The notes under the pieces are model-generated. The model did no database searches. It saw only the letters and a list, made by a program, of their open reading frames with translations, and was not told the DNA's origin. The position numbers and the translations under genes are program-made. This document shows, one piece after another, positions 45,266 to 54,400 of a stretch of 64,000 nucleotides of DNA. Within the stretch, counting starts at the first letter, position 1, and every line of letters starts with the position of its first letter. Source of the stretch: CATOSP01 sp965216155 (GTDB lineage Bacteria > Chloroflexota > Dehalococcoidia > Lucifugimonadales > UBA3495); assembly GCA_965216155.1 (NCBI GenBank), contig CBDCFD010000007.1:620001-684000 (forward strand). Reading direction: 5' to 3'.

Positions 45266-45541
45266 TCCCTCCACGCCTACAAGGTAGACGTGTCGCCGGA
45301 GGGAGCCACGGAACGTAGCCACAGAACGTAGCCACTCTCCTCAACGGGATCGCCCCGATCGGGGCGTCACCAATGATGCCGTCGTAAGACTCCCGGGCCA
45401 TGCTACGGATCGGGCAATAGGCGCCAGTGTCCACTCGGCCTTGGTCCCGACGACGCGCCTTACCATGAGCATACATCCTTGGGCGGACTCACCAGTTAGT
45501 CGCCTCTGCACGGCCCGGATAGGGGCATAACTCTGCTATGG
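45266..45541 (-). ncRNA. Candidate IS110 bridge-RNA region
   Basis: The non-coding segment between the upstream IS110 fragment's end and the start of the next transposase. IS110 elements are known to express a structured bridge RNA from a non-coding end. A perfect 16-bp palindrome CGCCCCGATCGGGGCG lies at 45351-45366. I have not folded the region, and the exact RNA is unknown. Confidence 0.35.
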
Positions 45542-45785
45542 ACTAACCGAAACTGTCACGGGGCGGCGGCCTCTGATCCGTGGGGCAGGCCCGAAGGTTG
45601 GGCATCGAACATGGGCACCAGTTGGTAGCCCAGTTGTGCCGCCCGGCCCTTGGCCGCGCGCAACGCCCGCTGCTGATACTGTCTCTCGTAGTATTCCGCG
45701 CCGGCATCCACGTATTCCTGGCCGTACCGCAGCATGGAGTAGATGATGCGGGCCAGCTTGTGCGCTGTCGCCGCATTGATGCCCG
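45542..45785 (-). pseudogene. Second IS110 transposase, C-terminal fragment
   Basis: Minus strand reads HKLARIIYSMLRYGQEYVDA then GAEYYERQYQQRALRAAKGR then AAQLGYQLVP. This is the same C-terminus as in 43864-44100, with a different last 15 residues. Upstream sequence is missing. Confidence 0.75.
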
Positions 45786-45836
45786 GCTTTTCAGGTCGCT
45801 ATGCCGGTGACGCCTCCAATACTGCCCGTTTTTCCG

Positions 45837-47729
45837 TCATGCGACTGCCTGAGCAAGCAGATCTCTAGGTGAAGCCTTACCAGCGCCACTCCGCCTTCCG
45901 AATAAACGCTTGTGTTCCGACACCAAGCTCTTCAGGAGGGGAGCGAAATTCTCGTTTCGCCCCAGCCGATCCGATTTGAGAAACCTGAATACATCGTCTT
46001 GGAATTCCGGCTCTTTGAACACGGAATCATCAGATTCCCGGTTCATGTATTCGTCGATCACCTCAATCGCTGCGTCGAGCAGACCTTCAAGTGCTTCCTG
46101 ATGCTCCTCTTGATCAAGGCGCAGCAGCGCTCGTGTCAATTCAGAGTTGGCATGTGAGAGATTCGCTCTGATAAGCGTCTCCCGCAGGAACTCAAGAACC
46201 ACGAAGTAGAACAAATATTTGGTCAGGCCGCGGCTCTGATAGTCAGCGCGTCTCCCGAATTTAAACCGGTCAGCCATCGTTTGTAGGCGGTAGGCGGCGT
46301 ACAAGTCATCCACATCGATGCGCTCGTCCTCTTCCGTAATGCGGATAAAGGTCCTTCCGCCTGGATGGAAAGTCCGCCTGGCCCCATTGGCTGTGCCTGG
46401 TTCCCGCAGCCATCCTGCTGCGTAAACCTTCAGCAAGTCGAAGGCGTTGGCTGCTTCCGAGAACTGCCGTGCGCCTGGATGAGACTTTTGATAGGCCTTT
46501 CGGGCGTCCCATCCGCCCCTTTGGATCTCGAGGTATATGCCATATCGCTCCTCGGCAACGCGCTGCCAGCTTCGGAAGTCATCACGCAATGCTATGAAGT
46601 CCTGTTCCCGGACGGAGTTCTGTGAATTGGTAAACCGTGTAATGTCGGTGATCTGGGCGCTATCGCCTTTAACTATTTTAGCTACCACGACTCCCTGTTC
46701 CGCACGCTGGCGCCAGTCGTCAAGCTCCTTGCTCTTTCCGGTGCCGCCGGAGTCGAGGCGCTGGCGCAAAACGTCCCATATTGTTCTAGTAGTCTGGCAA
46801 CCATTGACAACATACGGGTCGGACAGGACGCACGACCCGTCTGACCGAGTGGTATAGTCGGACACCACGATGGTAATGCCGTTGTTGTAGAGCCCGAAGA
46901 GTTCTGGGGTGTCACGGAGAGTGTCAGCAATTCTGCGGTTGATTTTCCGGCGACTGCCCAAGAACTGCCTTACATTTTTCTCATACAACTGGTCGAGATT
47001 ACCGGTCTTGTCCCGGTATGCTGCCAGAAATCCGTACATCTGGGTCAGCGGAATCGTACCCACCCGGACTCCGGGGGCAGGATCAACGAAATTGCCGATG
47101 ACAGGTAAGGATAGTCCAGGTGCCTCAACCGTATCCCTGGCCTCCCAAATGGTCTGCAACGAAATGTCCTCGACATCGAAGACGTTGGGGAACCTGTGTG
47201 ACCCAAGTAAGCGTATTTCGTTCAGTGCCTGTCTCTGCGACTCAGTGATAGGTTGTTCCGTGGCAAGCACCAAGACGATCCGGTCCTGGCAAGAGGCCTG
47301 TTGTTGGAAAGTATCCAGTCGTCCCACAAGTTGGCTGACGGTGTCAGACAAACGGGTGTTCTCACCGGCGAGGGTGGAGATTATCTTACGGCCCTCATCG
47401 ATGATGGTCTCATCTCCCTGGAAAGAGGTGCCGCACTTGCTCTGCACCAAGTACCAGGTATCACCTTCAACTGACTGACCGCCCTGCATTTCATCTTCGA
47501 TGTCAGCCCTGTGCAGGTAGGCAATGTCGATTCCTCCGTCTCCGGTTCCGTCACAAATCACCAGGCCATCGTCATCGCCATGTACTCCCAGCCATTGGGT
47601 GACCAGTTTTATGGCGAACTGTTGTCCCTTTTCCAGGGATGTAAGGGTCCCGTTTCGGAACTCCGAGAGCCATTCCTCGCAGAACTCTTCAAAAGTGATG
47701 TCGTCCAGATTTCCAGTGGTGTTGCTCAT
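45837..47729 (-). CDS. AIPR-family (abortive infection) protein with nuclease motif
   Basis: 630 residues, ATG with GGAGGAG upstream. The AIPR core is clear: YEKNVRQFLGSRRKINRRIADTL then LFGLYNNGITIVVSDY (about 250-300), then VVNGCQTTRTIWDVL. N-terminal residues 60-98 hold DGTGDGGIDIAY and WYLVQSKCG, a D...QxK nuclease-like (Mrr-type) motif with Asp68 and Lys98. AIPR proteins were defined from abortive phage-resistance systems. Here it is a single gene, flanked by IS110 and IS1182/IS630 debris. The mode of activation is not visible. Confidence 0.85.
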   Translation of the reverse strand: MSNTTGNLDDITFEEFCEEWLSEFRNGTLTSLEKGQQFAIKLVTQWLGVHGDDDGLVICDGTGDGGIDIAYLHRADIEDEMQGGQSVEGDTWYLVQSKCGTSFQGDETIIDEGRKIISTLAGENTRLSDTVSQLVGRLDTFQQQASCQDRIVLVLATEQPITESQRQALNEIRLLGSHRFPNVFDVEDISLQTIWEARDTVEAPGLSLPVIGNFVDPAPGVRVGTIPLTQMYGFLAAYRDKTGNLDQLYEKNVRQFLGSRRKINRRIADTLRDTPELFGLYNNGITIVVSDYTTRSDGSCVLSDPYVVNGCQTTRTIWDVLRQRLDSGGTGKSKELDDWRQRAEQGVVVAKIVKGDSAQITDITRFTNSQNSVREQDFIALRDDFRSWQRVAEERYGIYLEIQRGGWDARKAYQKSHPGARQFSEAANAFDLLKVYAAGWLREPGTANGARRTFHPGGRTFIRITEEDERIDVDDLYAAYRLQTMADRFKFGRRADYQSRGLTKYLFYFVVLEFLRETLIRANLSHANSELTRALLRLDQEEHQEALEGLLDAAIEVIDEYMNRESDDSVFKEPEFQDDVFRFLKSDRLGRNENFAPLLKSLVSEHKRLFGRRSGAGKASPRDLLAQAVA

Positions 47730-48100
47730 TCGGTGACTTCTCCTCCACTTCGGCAGGTGGGCCCGGCCGGCGATGTGCTAGTGCCCGGTGCGGACCTGGA
47801 GTGGGTTTTTTCTCCATGTTTGCCCTCCGTCCTGATGGGCGCGCAGGCGTCCGGTCTGCGGATGCCTCACTCCATACGCTCTGTCCGGCAGAGGTGAAGC
47901 GGAAGCGTTCCCCCACGTTGTCCTCTGTTCAGGAGTCGAGGTCTCCTCCATTTCTTGCGCCACCGCACGGCTGCCGGACTGGGCTTGGCCCGGGCCCCTC
48001 GAAACGCCCTGGCCGGATGGGCCCCGTCCTAGAAATCTGGCCGGAAACCCCTGTTCGGGGAAGTGTATTCCGGCAGTGAGGCCGACGCAAGCAAGGCCAG
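47730..48100. other. Gene-free stretch
   Basis: Upstream of the AIPR gene. Short Pro/Arg-rich frames only. No recognised gene, repeat or RNA; it presumably carries the AIPR promoter, though no clear boxes were found. Confidence 0.4.
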
Positions 48101-48371
48101 GGTCAAGATTTGACCGAGCCGCGCCGGGACGAAATCAAAGGCGGAACGGATGGTCCCGGCACGGAGGGCGCTGCCGGCGCTGGAACCGCCGCCGGTGTTG
48201 GCCGGCCGGCCTTGGCGGCCACCAGGGTCAGGTTGGCCACCGTGGCCGCCAGGTACAACTGGAATTTCGTCTTGGCGCGCCCGAAGTAGCGGGACTGGCG
48301 GATTCCCAGTTGGACCAGCCGCGCCAACCGGTGCTCCACCACCACCCGGCGCTGCCGGTACTCGGCAAAGG
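48101..48371 (-). pseudogene. IS1182-type transposase C-terminal fragment
   Basis: GAFAEYRQRRVVVEHRLARLVQLGIRQSRYFGRAKTKFQLYLAATVANLTLVAA matches the C-terminal end of IS1182-like DDE transposases (VVEHRxARLxxLGxRxARYxGRxKT). The IS630 fragment joins it at 48372 without a gap. Confidence 0.7.
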
Positions 48372-48828
48372 CACCTTGCCAGCCAGCGCAGGGTCCAGTG
48401 GTCATGCTCTGCCGGCGGCGGACTGCAGGCCAGGGCGATCAGGTGGGCCTCGCCCCGGTCGTCCAGCTTCCGGCGCCGGTTGGCCTGGGGACGGTCCTTC
48501 AGAACCCCCGCCAACCCTTCTTCGGTAAAGCGCTGCTTGACCCGATACACGGTGCCCAAGGCCACATCCAGGGCTTCAGCCACTTGGGGCGCCGGCCAAC
48601 CGTCGTCGCTCTTTAGGAGAATCCGGGCCCTGGCGGTGACTCGGGCCGGGCGTTTCCCAACCCGGATCAGTCGCTGGAGATCTTCCCGTTGTTCCTGTGC
48701 CAGCCGCACCGCGTACTTGTCCCGGACCATCACCGCCACCCCCGCCAACAACACTTCCCACCAGGCAGGATAGCGTAATTGTCCGTTTTCTTAAATCATT
48801 GCTAAAACTAAGTTGACTGAGTACTAGC
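48372..48828 (-). mobile_element. IS630-family copy 3, left part only
   Basis: The tip CTAGTACTCAGTCAA is at 48828 down to 48814. The transposase N-terminus (GVAVMVRDKYAVRLAQEQREDL...HDHWTLRWLAG) is nearly identical to copy 1 but stops at 48372. It preserves the uninterrupted left end that shows the 59-bp insertion in copy 1. Confidence 0.8.
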
Positions 48829-48965
48829 TGACTTGCCTTGGCAAAGAACAATGCCTTCCGCTCCAAGAGCGATACGAATGTCACGAAGTCCATGTAACGT
48901 CAAAGCAGGGTGCCGGGTAACGTTGTAACAAAGACGGGGTGAGGTTTGTGCATGGTTTTGTCCTT

Positions 48966-50138
48966 TTACCCGCCGGGAGCCGGCGCGGGAGTCGGAGGCG
49001 TGACCGACAGGTCCTCGAGTTTCGCCATGTTCTTGGCCTCCAACTCGGCGGCGGCAGCCAGTTGCGCTTCGATCTCTGCGTTATGGGCCGCTATTGAGTC
49101 CGCGATGGCCTGGTTCAACGCCTCCAGCCGTTGGAGTTCTTCGTACTTCTCGCGGACCTTGGCGCTGAACGCAGCGGCGTTGGCCTCTATCTCCGCTAGG
49201 TATCTGTTGGTGATTTCAGCCCGCTCCTGGAACCCCCGGAGCCGTGCCAGAACGATGTCGTTCCAGATGCTGAGGATTATCTTGTCGCGCTCCAACCGGG
49301 CGATCAGCGAGCGCGTCTTGGTCAACTCTGTCTCCCGCTGTATCTGGAGGGCCTTTTGAGCCGACGCCAGCCGTTGGGCGTCGAGCGCGGCCTTGGCCTT
49401 CTCTTCGTTGAGGGCGTGCTGTTTGGCAAGCTCCTGGGCGGCGAGCTTGGCTCTGTCCTCTTCCACCTGTGCCTCTGTCTCCAACCGCAACTTGACCCCG
49501 GCGAGACAGGCGTTGAGCGTCACGGGGAAGTCGTTGATTTCGGGCGGAATAGGGAGCCACCGGGAAGTATAGTTGACACTCCGGTCACCACCCCAATCGT
49601 TATTCCTCAATAGAACATTCCGGTAATTCCAAAGTTGGCCGTACAATCCACTACTAGACCTTGGACTCCATTCCTCCGGTATACGATCGTTCAGGGAGTA
49701 AAGATACCCCAACATCCGCAATGAAGAATTGCCACCTTCATAAGGCTGAGCCACTACGTAACGCTGACCCTCCAAGTCCCAACGCACCGACGAGCCATCA
49801 CTATATCGTGACCACTCGACAGATCTCCCATCCCCGCTCATGTCCGCGAATCGAAGTCGCAGACCGTTAACGGGAGCCAAATCACCAACGTCGTACGGAT
49901 AAAACTCCAAGGCGCCATAGCAGGCGTCCGCTCCCTCACGCTCCAAGACAACGAACCGCACCCCAGTAAGGTCGTCCATACGGTAGTCCCACTTGCAGTC
50001 AGTATTGGTGTTGCCAGCTACTACCCTGTCTTCCGGAGCGCAGTCTGGGGGTTGGCCGGCGTGGGTCAAATTCGACCACGCCATGCTCCCGGCCAGAAGC
50101 ATCCCGGCGAGCGCCAAGACCAAGCCGATCTTCTTCAC
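48966..50138 (-). CDS. Secreted protein with long C-terminal coiled coil
   Basis: 390 residues from the GTG at 50138 (VKKIGLVLALAGMLLAGSMAW). The frame is open farther upstream, but those codons overlap the previous gene and have no ribosome site, whereas GGGGGGAAG lies just before this GTG. It has a signal peptide of about 27 residues, a 200-residue globular domain with Trp- and Tyr-rich beta segments (WSRYSDGSSVRWDLEGQRYV), then about 160 residues of Ala/Glu/Leu/Lys/Gln coiled coil and a Pro-rich end. No known family. One base separates it from the lipoprotein gene, so it is co-translated. Confidence 0.65.
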   Translation of the reverse strand: MKKIGLVLALAGMLLAGSMAWSNLTHAGQPPDCAPEDRVVAGNTNTDCKWDYRMDDLTGVRFVVLEREGADACYGALEFYPYDVGDLAPVNGLRLRFADMSGDGRSVEWSRYSDGSSVRWDLEGQRYVVAQPYEGGNSSLRMLGYLYSLNDRIPEEWSPRSSSGLYGQLWNYRNVLLRNNDWGGDRSVNYTSRWLPIPPEINDFPVTLNACLAGVKLRLETEAQVEEDRAKLAAQELAKQHALNEEKAKAALDAQRLASAQKALQIQRETELTKTRSLIARLERDKIILSIWNDIVLARLRGFQERAEITNRYLAEIEANAAAFSAKVREKYEELQRLEALNQAIADSIAAHNAEIEAQLAAAAELEAKNMAKLEDLSVTPPTPAPAPGG

Positions 50139-50139
50139 G

Positions 50140-50655
50140 TTACTTCCCCCCCAAATCCACGCCTGTCGTCTTGCTTGAAGCGCAGGCAGCATACTTGATG
50201 GCCGCAGCCGCGTACCATTCGATTTCCCCGGCTGAACCGGGCGCCGGAACGCTGTCGCGGTTCTCCCTGGCGCACTCTGCGAGGACATCGGGCGACTTCC
50301 TCAACTCAGCGATTTGGGCGTCCATGTCTCGCTGTTGGGCATCGGTCAAGTCCTTGCCGGCGTCGGACGCTGGTTGAATTGGAGCCGCGACCGCCGGGTC
50401 CGGTTTGTCCTTGGTATTGGAAGACGCCCCGCCAGCAATAGCTGAGGCGGAGGTCGACGTGGTCCCATCAGAAACGCTATTTGGGGAGACTGATTCAGCG
50501 GCCGGGTCCGTTGGGGATACCATTCCCTCGGGAATGACCCGCTCTATCGGAACGGGAGTGAGTGCGCTAGGCGTAGAATCTGCGCCGGCACAACCGAAGG
50601 AAGCCACCAACAGACTGGCTGCTCCTAGTAGAATGGAAGTACGCCATGTGACCAT
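50140..50655 (-). CDS. Lipoprotein of unknown function
   Basis: 171 residues. Signal peptide with lipobox ASFGC (Cys22), then a Ser/Thr/Pro/Ala-rich low-complexity linker of about 75 residues and a C-terminal helical module (DAQQRDMDAQIAELRKSPDVLAECARENRD...EWYAAAAIKYAACASS). Probably anchored outside the membrane, tethering the short helical domain. It lies 26 bp after the degraded end of the giant gene and one base before the coiled-coil gene, so the three likely form an envelope operon. Confidence 0.65.
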   Translation of the reverse strand: MVTWRTSILLGAASLLVASFGCAGADSTPSALTPVPIERVIPEGMVSPTDPAAESVSPNSVSDGTTSTSASAIAGGASSNTKDKPDPAVAAPIQPASDAGKDLTDAQQRDMDAQIAELRKSPDVLAECARENRDSVPAPGSAGEIEWYAAAAIKYAACASSKTTGVDLGGK

Positions 50656-50681
50656 CTGACTTATCTCCTTGTCGAGTAAAG

Positions 50682-51498
50682 CTAGAGGCAGTCTATCCCC
50701 GCGCGGGCGGGAGCGTTCCAGGACAGGTCGATCCGGGTCTCGCTGACGCCCGTTGCGCGGAGGCCATAGGTCACCGCTGGCGGGTAGGAGTCCGAATTTT
50801 GGGCAGTGCTGCCTGCGACGGCCGGTGTCCAGGGCCCGTTGCCCTCGGCGTTGGTGGCGCGGACCTGCACCTGATACCTGGTGCCGGACAGCCGTTGCCT
50901 GCGGGACATGGGCCTGCCGCCGGCACTACCGCCGCCGTGGCCTCCCTCGGAAGCGGTCCCTCGGGGTTGCTCGCCAGGTCTGTGAAACTCACGTCCACTC
51001 TGATGGTGCTGCCCTCGTCGGAGGACGACACCGTGTAGGTGCTGTTGTTGCCGACATCGGTTTCGGTGTCGTCGGAAGCGACCTGCACCCACTGGTAGGT
51101 GAATGTGATCGGCAGGCCGTCGTCGTCGATACCCGTGGTGTCTGCCGTCAGCGTCACCCCCACCCGAACAGTCCCGCTGATGGTCGGTCGCCCCCTTGCC
51201 GAAGTGTTCGGCGTGGCGGCAACCGCCTCCGTCGCCGCGCTGGTCAACGTTTCCTCGTTCCCCACGTCGTCGGTGAAACTCACCCACACCTGGATCGTCA
51301 GCCCCTCGTCGTCCTCGGTCAGGGTGTAGCTGGCCCCGGTGCCCCCGGGATGTCCGTCCCGCCGGCCATCCACCGGTAGGTGAAGACGGCATTCTCCATG
51401 CACTCGTCATCGGCGATGCCCGAGGTGTCCACGGTCAGCTCCTCCCCCACCCGGACCGTGCCGGTGATGGTCGGTTGCCCGGTAGCCGGATTGTTTGG
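50682..51498 (-). pseudogene. Former C-terminus of the giant protein
   Basis: After an in-frame TAG at 51499 the same frame continues PNNPATGQPTITGTVRVGEELTVDTSG, a further copy of the SYQW-type domain. Frameshifts near 51355 (a G run) and 50950 follow. The last readable part is a fibronectin III domain (RYQVQVRATNAEGNGPWTP, ATGVSETRIDLSWNAPA). A single C-to-T change would turn CAG into this TAG. Confidence 0.75.
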
Positions 51499-54400
51499 CT
51501 AGGCCTCGGCCGCCACCACGTCAGTCGCCGCGCTGGTCAGCCTCTCTCGTTTGCCAGCATCGTCGGTGAAGGACACCCGCACCAGGATGTGCAAACCGCG
51601 GTCGACAGACACCAGGGTGTAGGTCGCTCCCGTCTCGCCGGAGATATCGATATACGCACCACCGTCAGTCACAACCCACTGGTATCTGTAGGAGACGTTG
51701 GTCAAACCGTCGGCGTCGGCGATGCCCGAGGTGTCCGCCGTGAGGGTCTGGCCCACCTGGGCCGTGCCGCTGATGGTCGGCTCCCCGGTGGCCGGACTGT
51801 CAGCCGGGGGCGCTGTCGGGGTGTTGGCCCGGACCCAGTCGGACTTCTCGCTCACCTCCCCGTGCTCGTTGATGGCCTGGATCTTGTAGTTATATTGCTT
51901 TTCCGGCTCGACCGTAGCGTCGGTGTAGGTGGTGTCCGCGGAGCCGGTGTCGCCTGCGATGGTGACGAAGGTCCCCACCGGGTGGATCTCCCGGTCGCGG
52001 CGCAGGATGACGTAGCCGGTGATGGCATCGTCCTGCGGGTCGTCCCAGGTGAGGGTCACGGCGTCGTGGGAGATGGCGGCGGCAGACAGGCCCGTGGGCA
52101 TGGCTGGCGGCTCGGGAGCCGCCACAACTGCCGTAGCCTCGCTGGTCAGCGTTGTCTCGTTCTCCGCGTCGTCGGTGACGATGACCCTCACCTTGATGGT
52201 CTGACCCTCGTCGGTTTCAGCCAGGGTATAAGTGGAGCTCGTAGCGCCCGCGATGTCCGTATCGTCGCCCAGCCACTGGTAGCTGAAGGTCGCGTTGACC
52301 AACCCGTCATCGTCGGCAATGCTGGAGGTGTCCGCCGTCAGCATCTCGCCCACCTGGGCCGTGCCGCTGATGGTCGGTTCCCCGGTGGCCGGACTGTCGG
52401 GCTGCGGCGCTGCCTCCACTGAGTCCGTAGCCTCGCTGGTCAGCGTTGTCTCGTTCTCCGCGTCGTCGGTGACGATGACCCGCACCTTGATGGTCTGGCC
52501 CTCGTCGTCGTCAACCAGGGTGTAGGTGTTATCCGCCGCACCGAAGATGTCCGTATCGCTGGTTCCATCATTGGCAACCCACTGGTAGCTGAAGGTCGCG
52601 TTGACCAACCCGTCATCATCGGCAATGCCGGAGGTGTCCGCCGTCAGCATCTCGCCCACCTGGGCGGCTCCGGTGATGGTTGGCTCCCCGGTTGTGGGCG
52701 TGTTGGAAGCCCCCTGCTGCTGGACAGCAAAGCCAACCGCCTCCGTGGCCGCACTGGTCAGCGTTGCCTCGTTCCCCGCGTCGTCGATGATGGTGACCCG
52801 CACCTTGATGGTCTTGCCCTCGTCGTCGGCCACCAGGGTGTAGGTGGCATCCGTCTCGCCGGAGATGTCGGCATCCGTACCTCCGTCATTGGCAACCCAC
52901 TGGTAGCTGTAGGACACGTTGTCCAACCCGTCCGCGTCGGTGATGCCGGTAGTGTCCGCTGTCAGTATCTCACCCACCCGGGCCGTGCCGGTGACGGTTG
53001 GTTGCCCGGTTGCGGTGTTGTTGGTCACCGCCTGGTTGTCGAACGATGCCGCGTGATTGGCCGCCGCGTCTCTAATGCGAATGGCGGATTCATCAGCCGG
53101 GGCGGCATAGCTGACAGTAACCTCGTCCTCCGACACCACGGCCGAATCCAGGATCAGAATCACTGCGGCTCCGGCCACCGAAACGCGGGCAATCCCACGT
53201 TCCTCGCTGCCGGCCATCACCGTGAAGGTGTCCGCCCCCGGCACCGAGTTCTCGTCCAGAGCCTCGTCGTAAGTCAACGTCAACGTCGCCCCGTCCGCTA
53301 TGGCGGCAGAGAACTCCGGCGGAGTCGTTTCCCGGGGCGTGCCGAAGGCCTCTTCGGAAGCAGGACTATTGTCAGCTCCGCTGTTGGCGACGACTCGTAT
53401 AGCGTATTCCACTCCGTCGGTCAGACCAGTGATGGTGTGGGTCGTCCCGGTGACTGTCGCCTCCGAGACATCGGCCGCAGTCTCCCACCTGTCGTCGGCT
53501 TCCTTCCACTGCACCAGGTACCCGGTAATGGGCGGGCCGCCGCCGTCCGGGGCCATTTTCCAGGAGACCGTCAGCGCTCCCGTGTCCTCGGGGGAGACAA
53601 TTGGAGTACCCGGCGCCGCGGGCAGCCGGTCAGACCGGGAAACCGGGGCCGCCACCGCCGCGCTGGTCAGAAACTGCTCATTGCCGGCATCGTCGGTAAA
53701 GGTCACCCTGACCTTTATGGCTTTACCCTCGTCCCCCGATGCCATGATGTAGGTGGAGCCAGTCGCGCCCGCAATGTCAGTATCGTCAGTCCCATCATTG
53801 CGAATCCACTGGTAAGAGTAGGACACTTTTTCCAGTCCGTCATCGTCCTCAATGCTGGAGGTGTCCGCCGTCAGCATCTCGCCCACCCGTGGGATTCCAG
53901 TGATGACGGGCGCGCCAGTCGCCGGAGAGTTCGCTCGGGTTCCAACCGCTTCTGCCGGCGCGCTGGTCACCGTCTTGTTCCTGATTGAAGAAGCGGCGTT
54001 GCCGACTGAGTCCTGGATGCGCGGTCTCTCCATATACAAGGGTTTCTTGTAACTCAGAGCTACGCTGTCTCCCTCCCCAACTGATGAGGCCAGCGTCAAC
54101 TTCACCTGACTGCCTTCAATGGAGACACTCTGAACAACGCGGTCGCTGCCGTCAACTGAGACCGTAAAAGTATCCATCGCTGGTACCGCAGTGCCATCAA
54201 GCACCTCATCGTAAGTCAGAGTCAACGTCGAGCCATCCACGGTAGCCGTCAAGAGTCCTGGTGGAGTCATTTCGTGCGGCGTGCCGGTAACCTCGGGCGA
54301 TGGAGGACTTTCACCATACTGGTTGATTGCAAACACGCGCAGGGTGTATTCGACTCCGTTGCTCAGATTAACGAGGCCTGATCGGGAGCTCGGATATGAA

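Larger units (their letters stand above)
43849..45541 (-). mobile_element. IS110-family element
   Basis: Minus-strand transposase with about 275 bp of non-coding sequence on its 5' side (45266-45541). Downstream of the transposase the tip ACTAACC (43849) recurs at 45542 behind the neighbouring fragment, so two copies appear to lie head to tail. No inverted repeats, as usual for the family. Confidence 0.65.

Noticed and set aside
48029..48754. A 241-codon continuous minus-strand protein
   Set aside because: Its first part is IS630 transposase. After 48372 it reads the IS1182 fragment out of frame, so it is an accidental fusion of two IS scraps.
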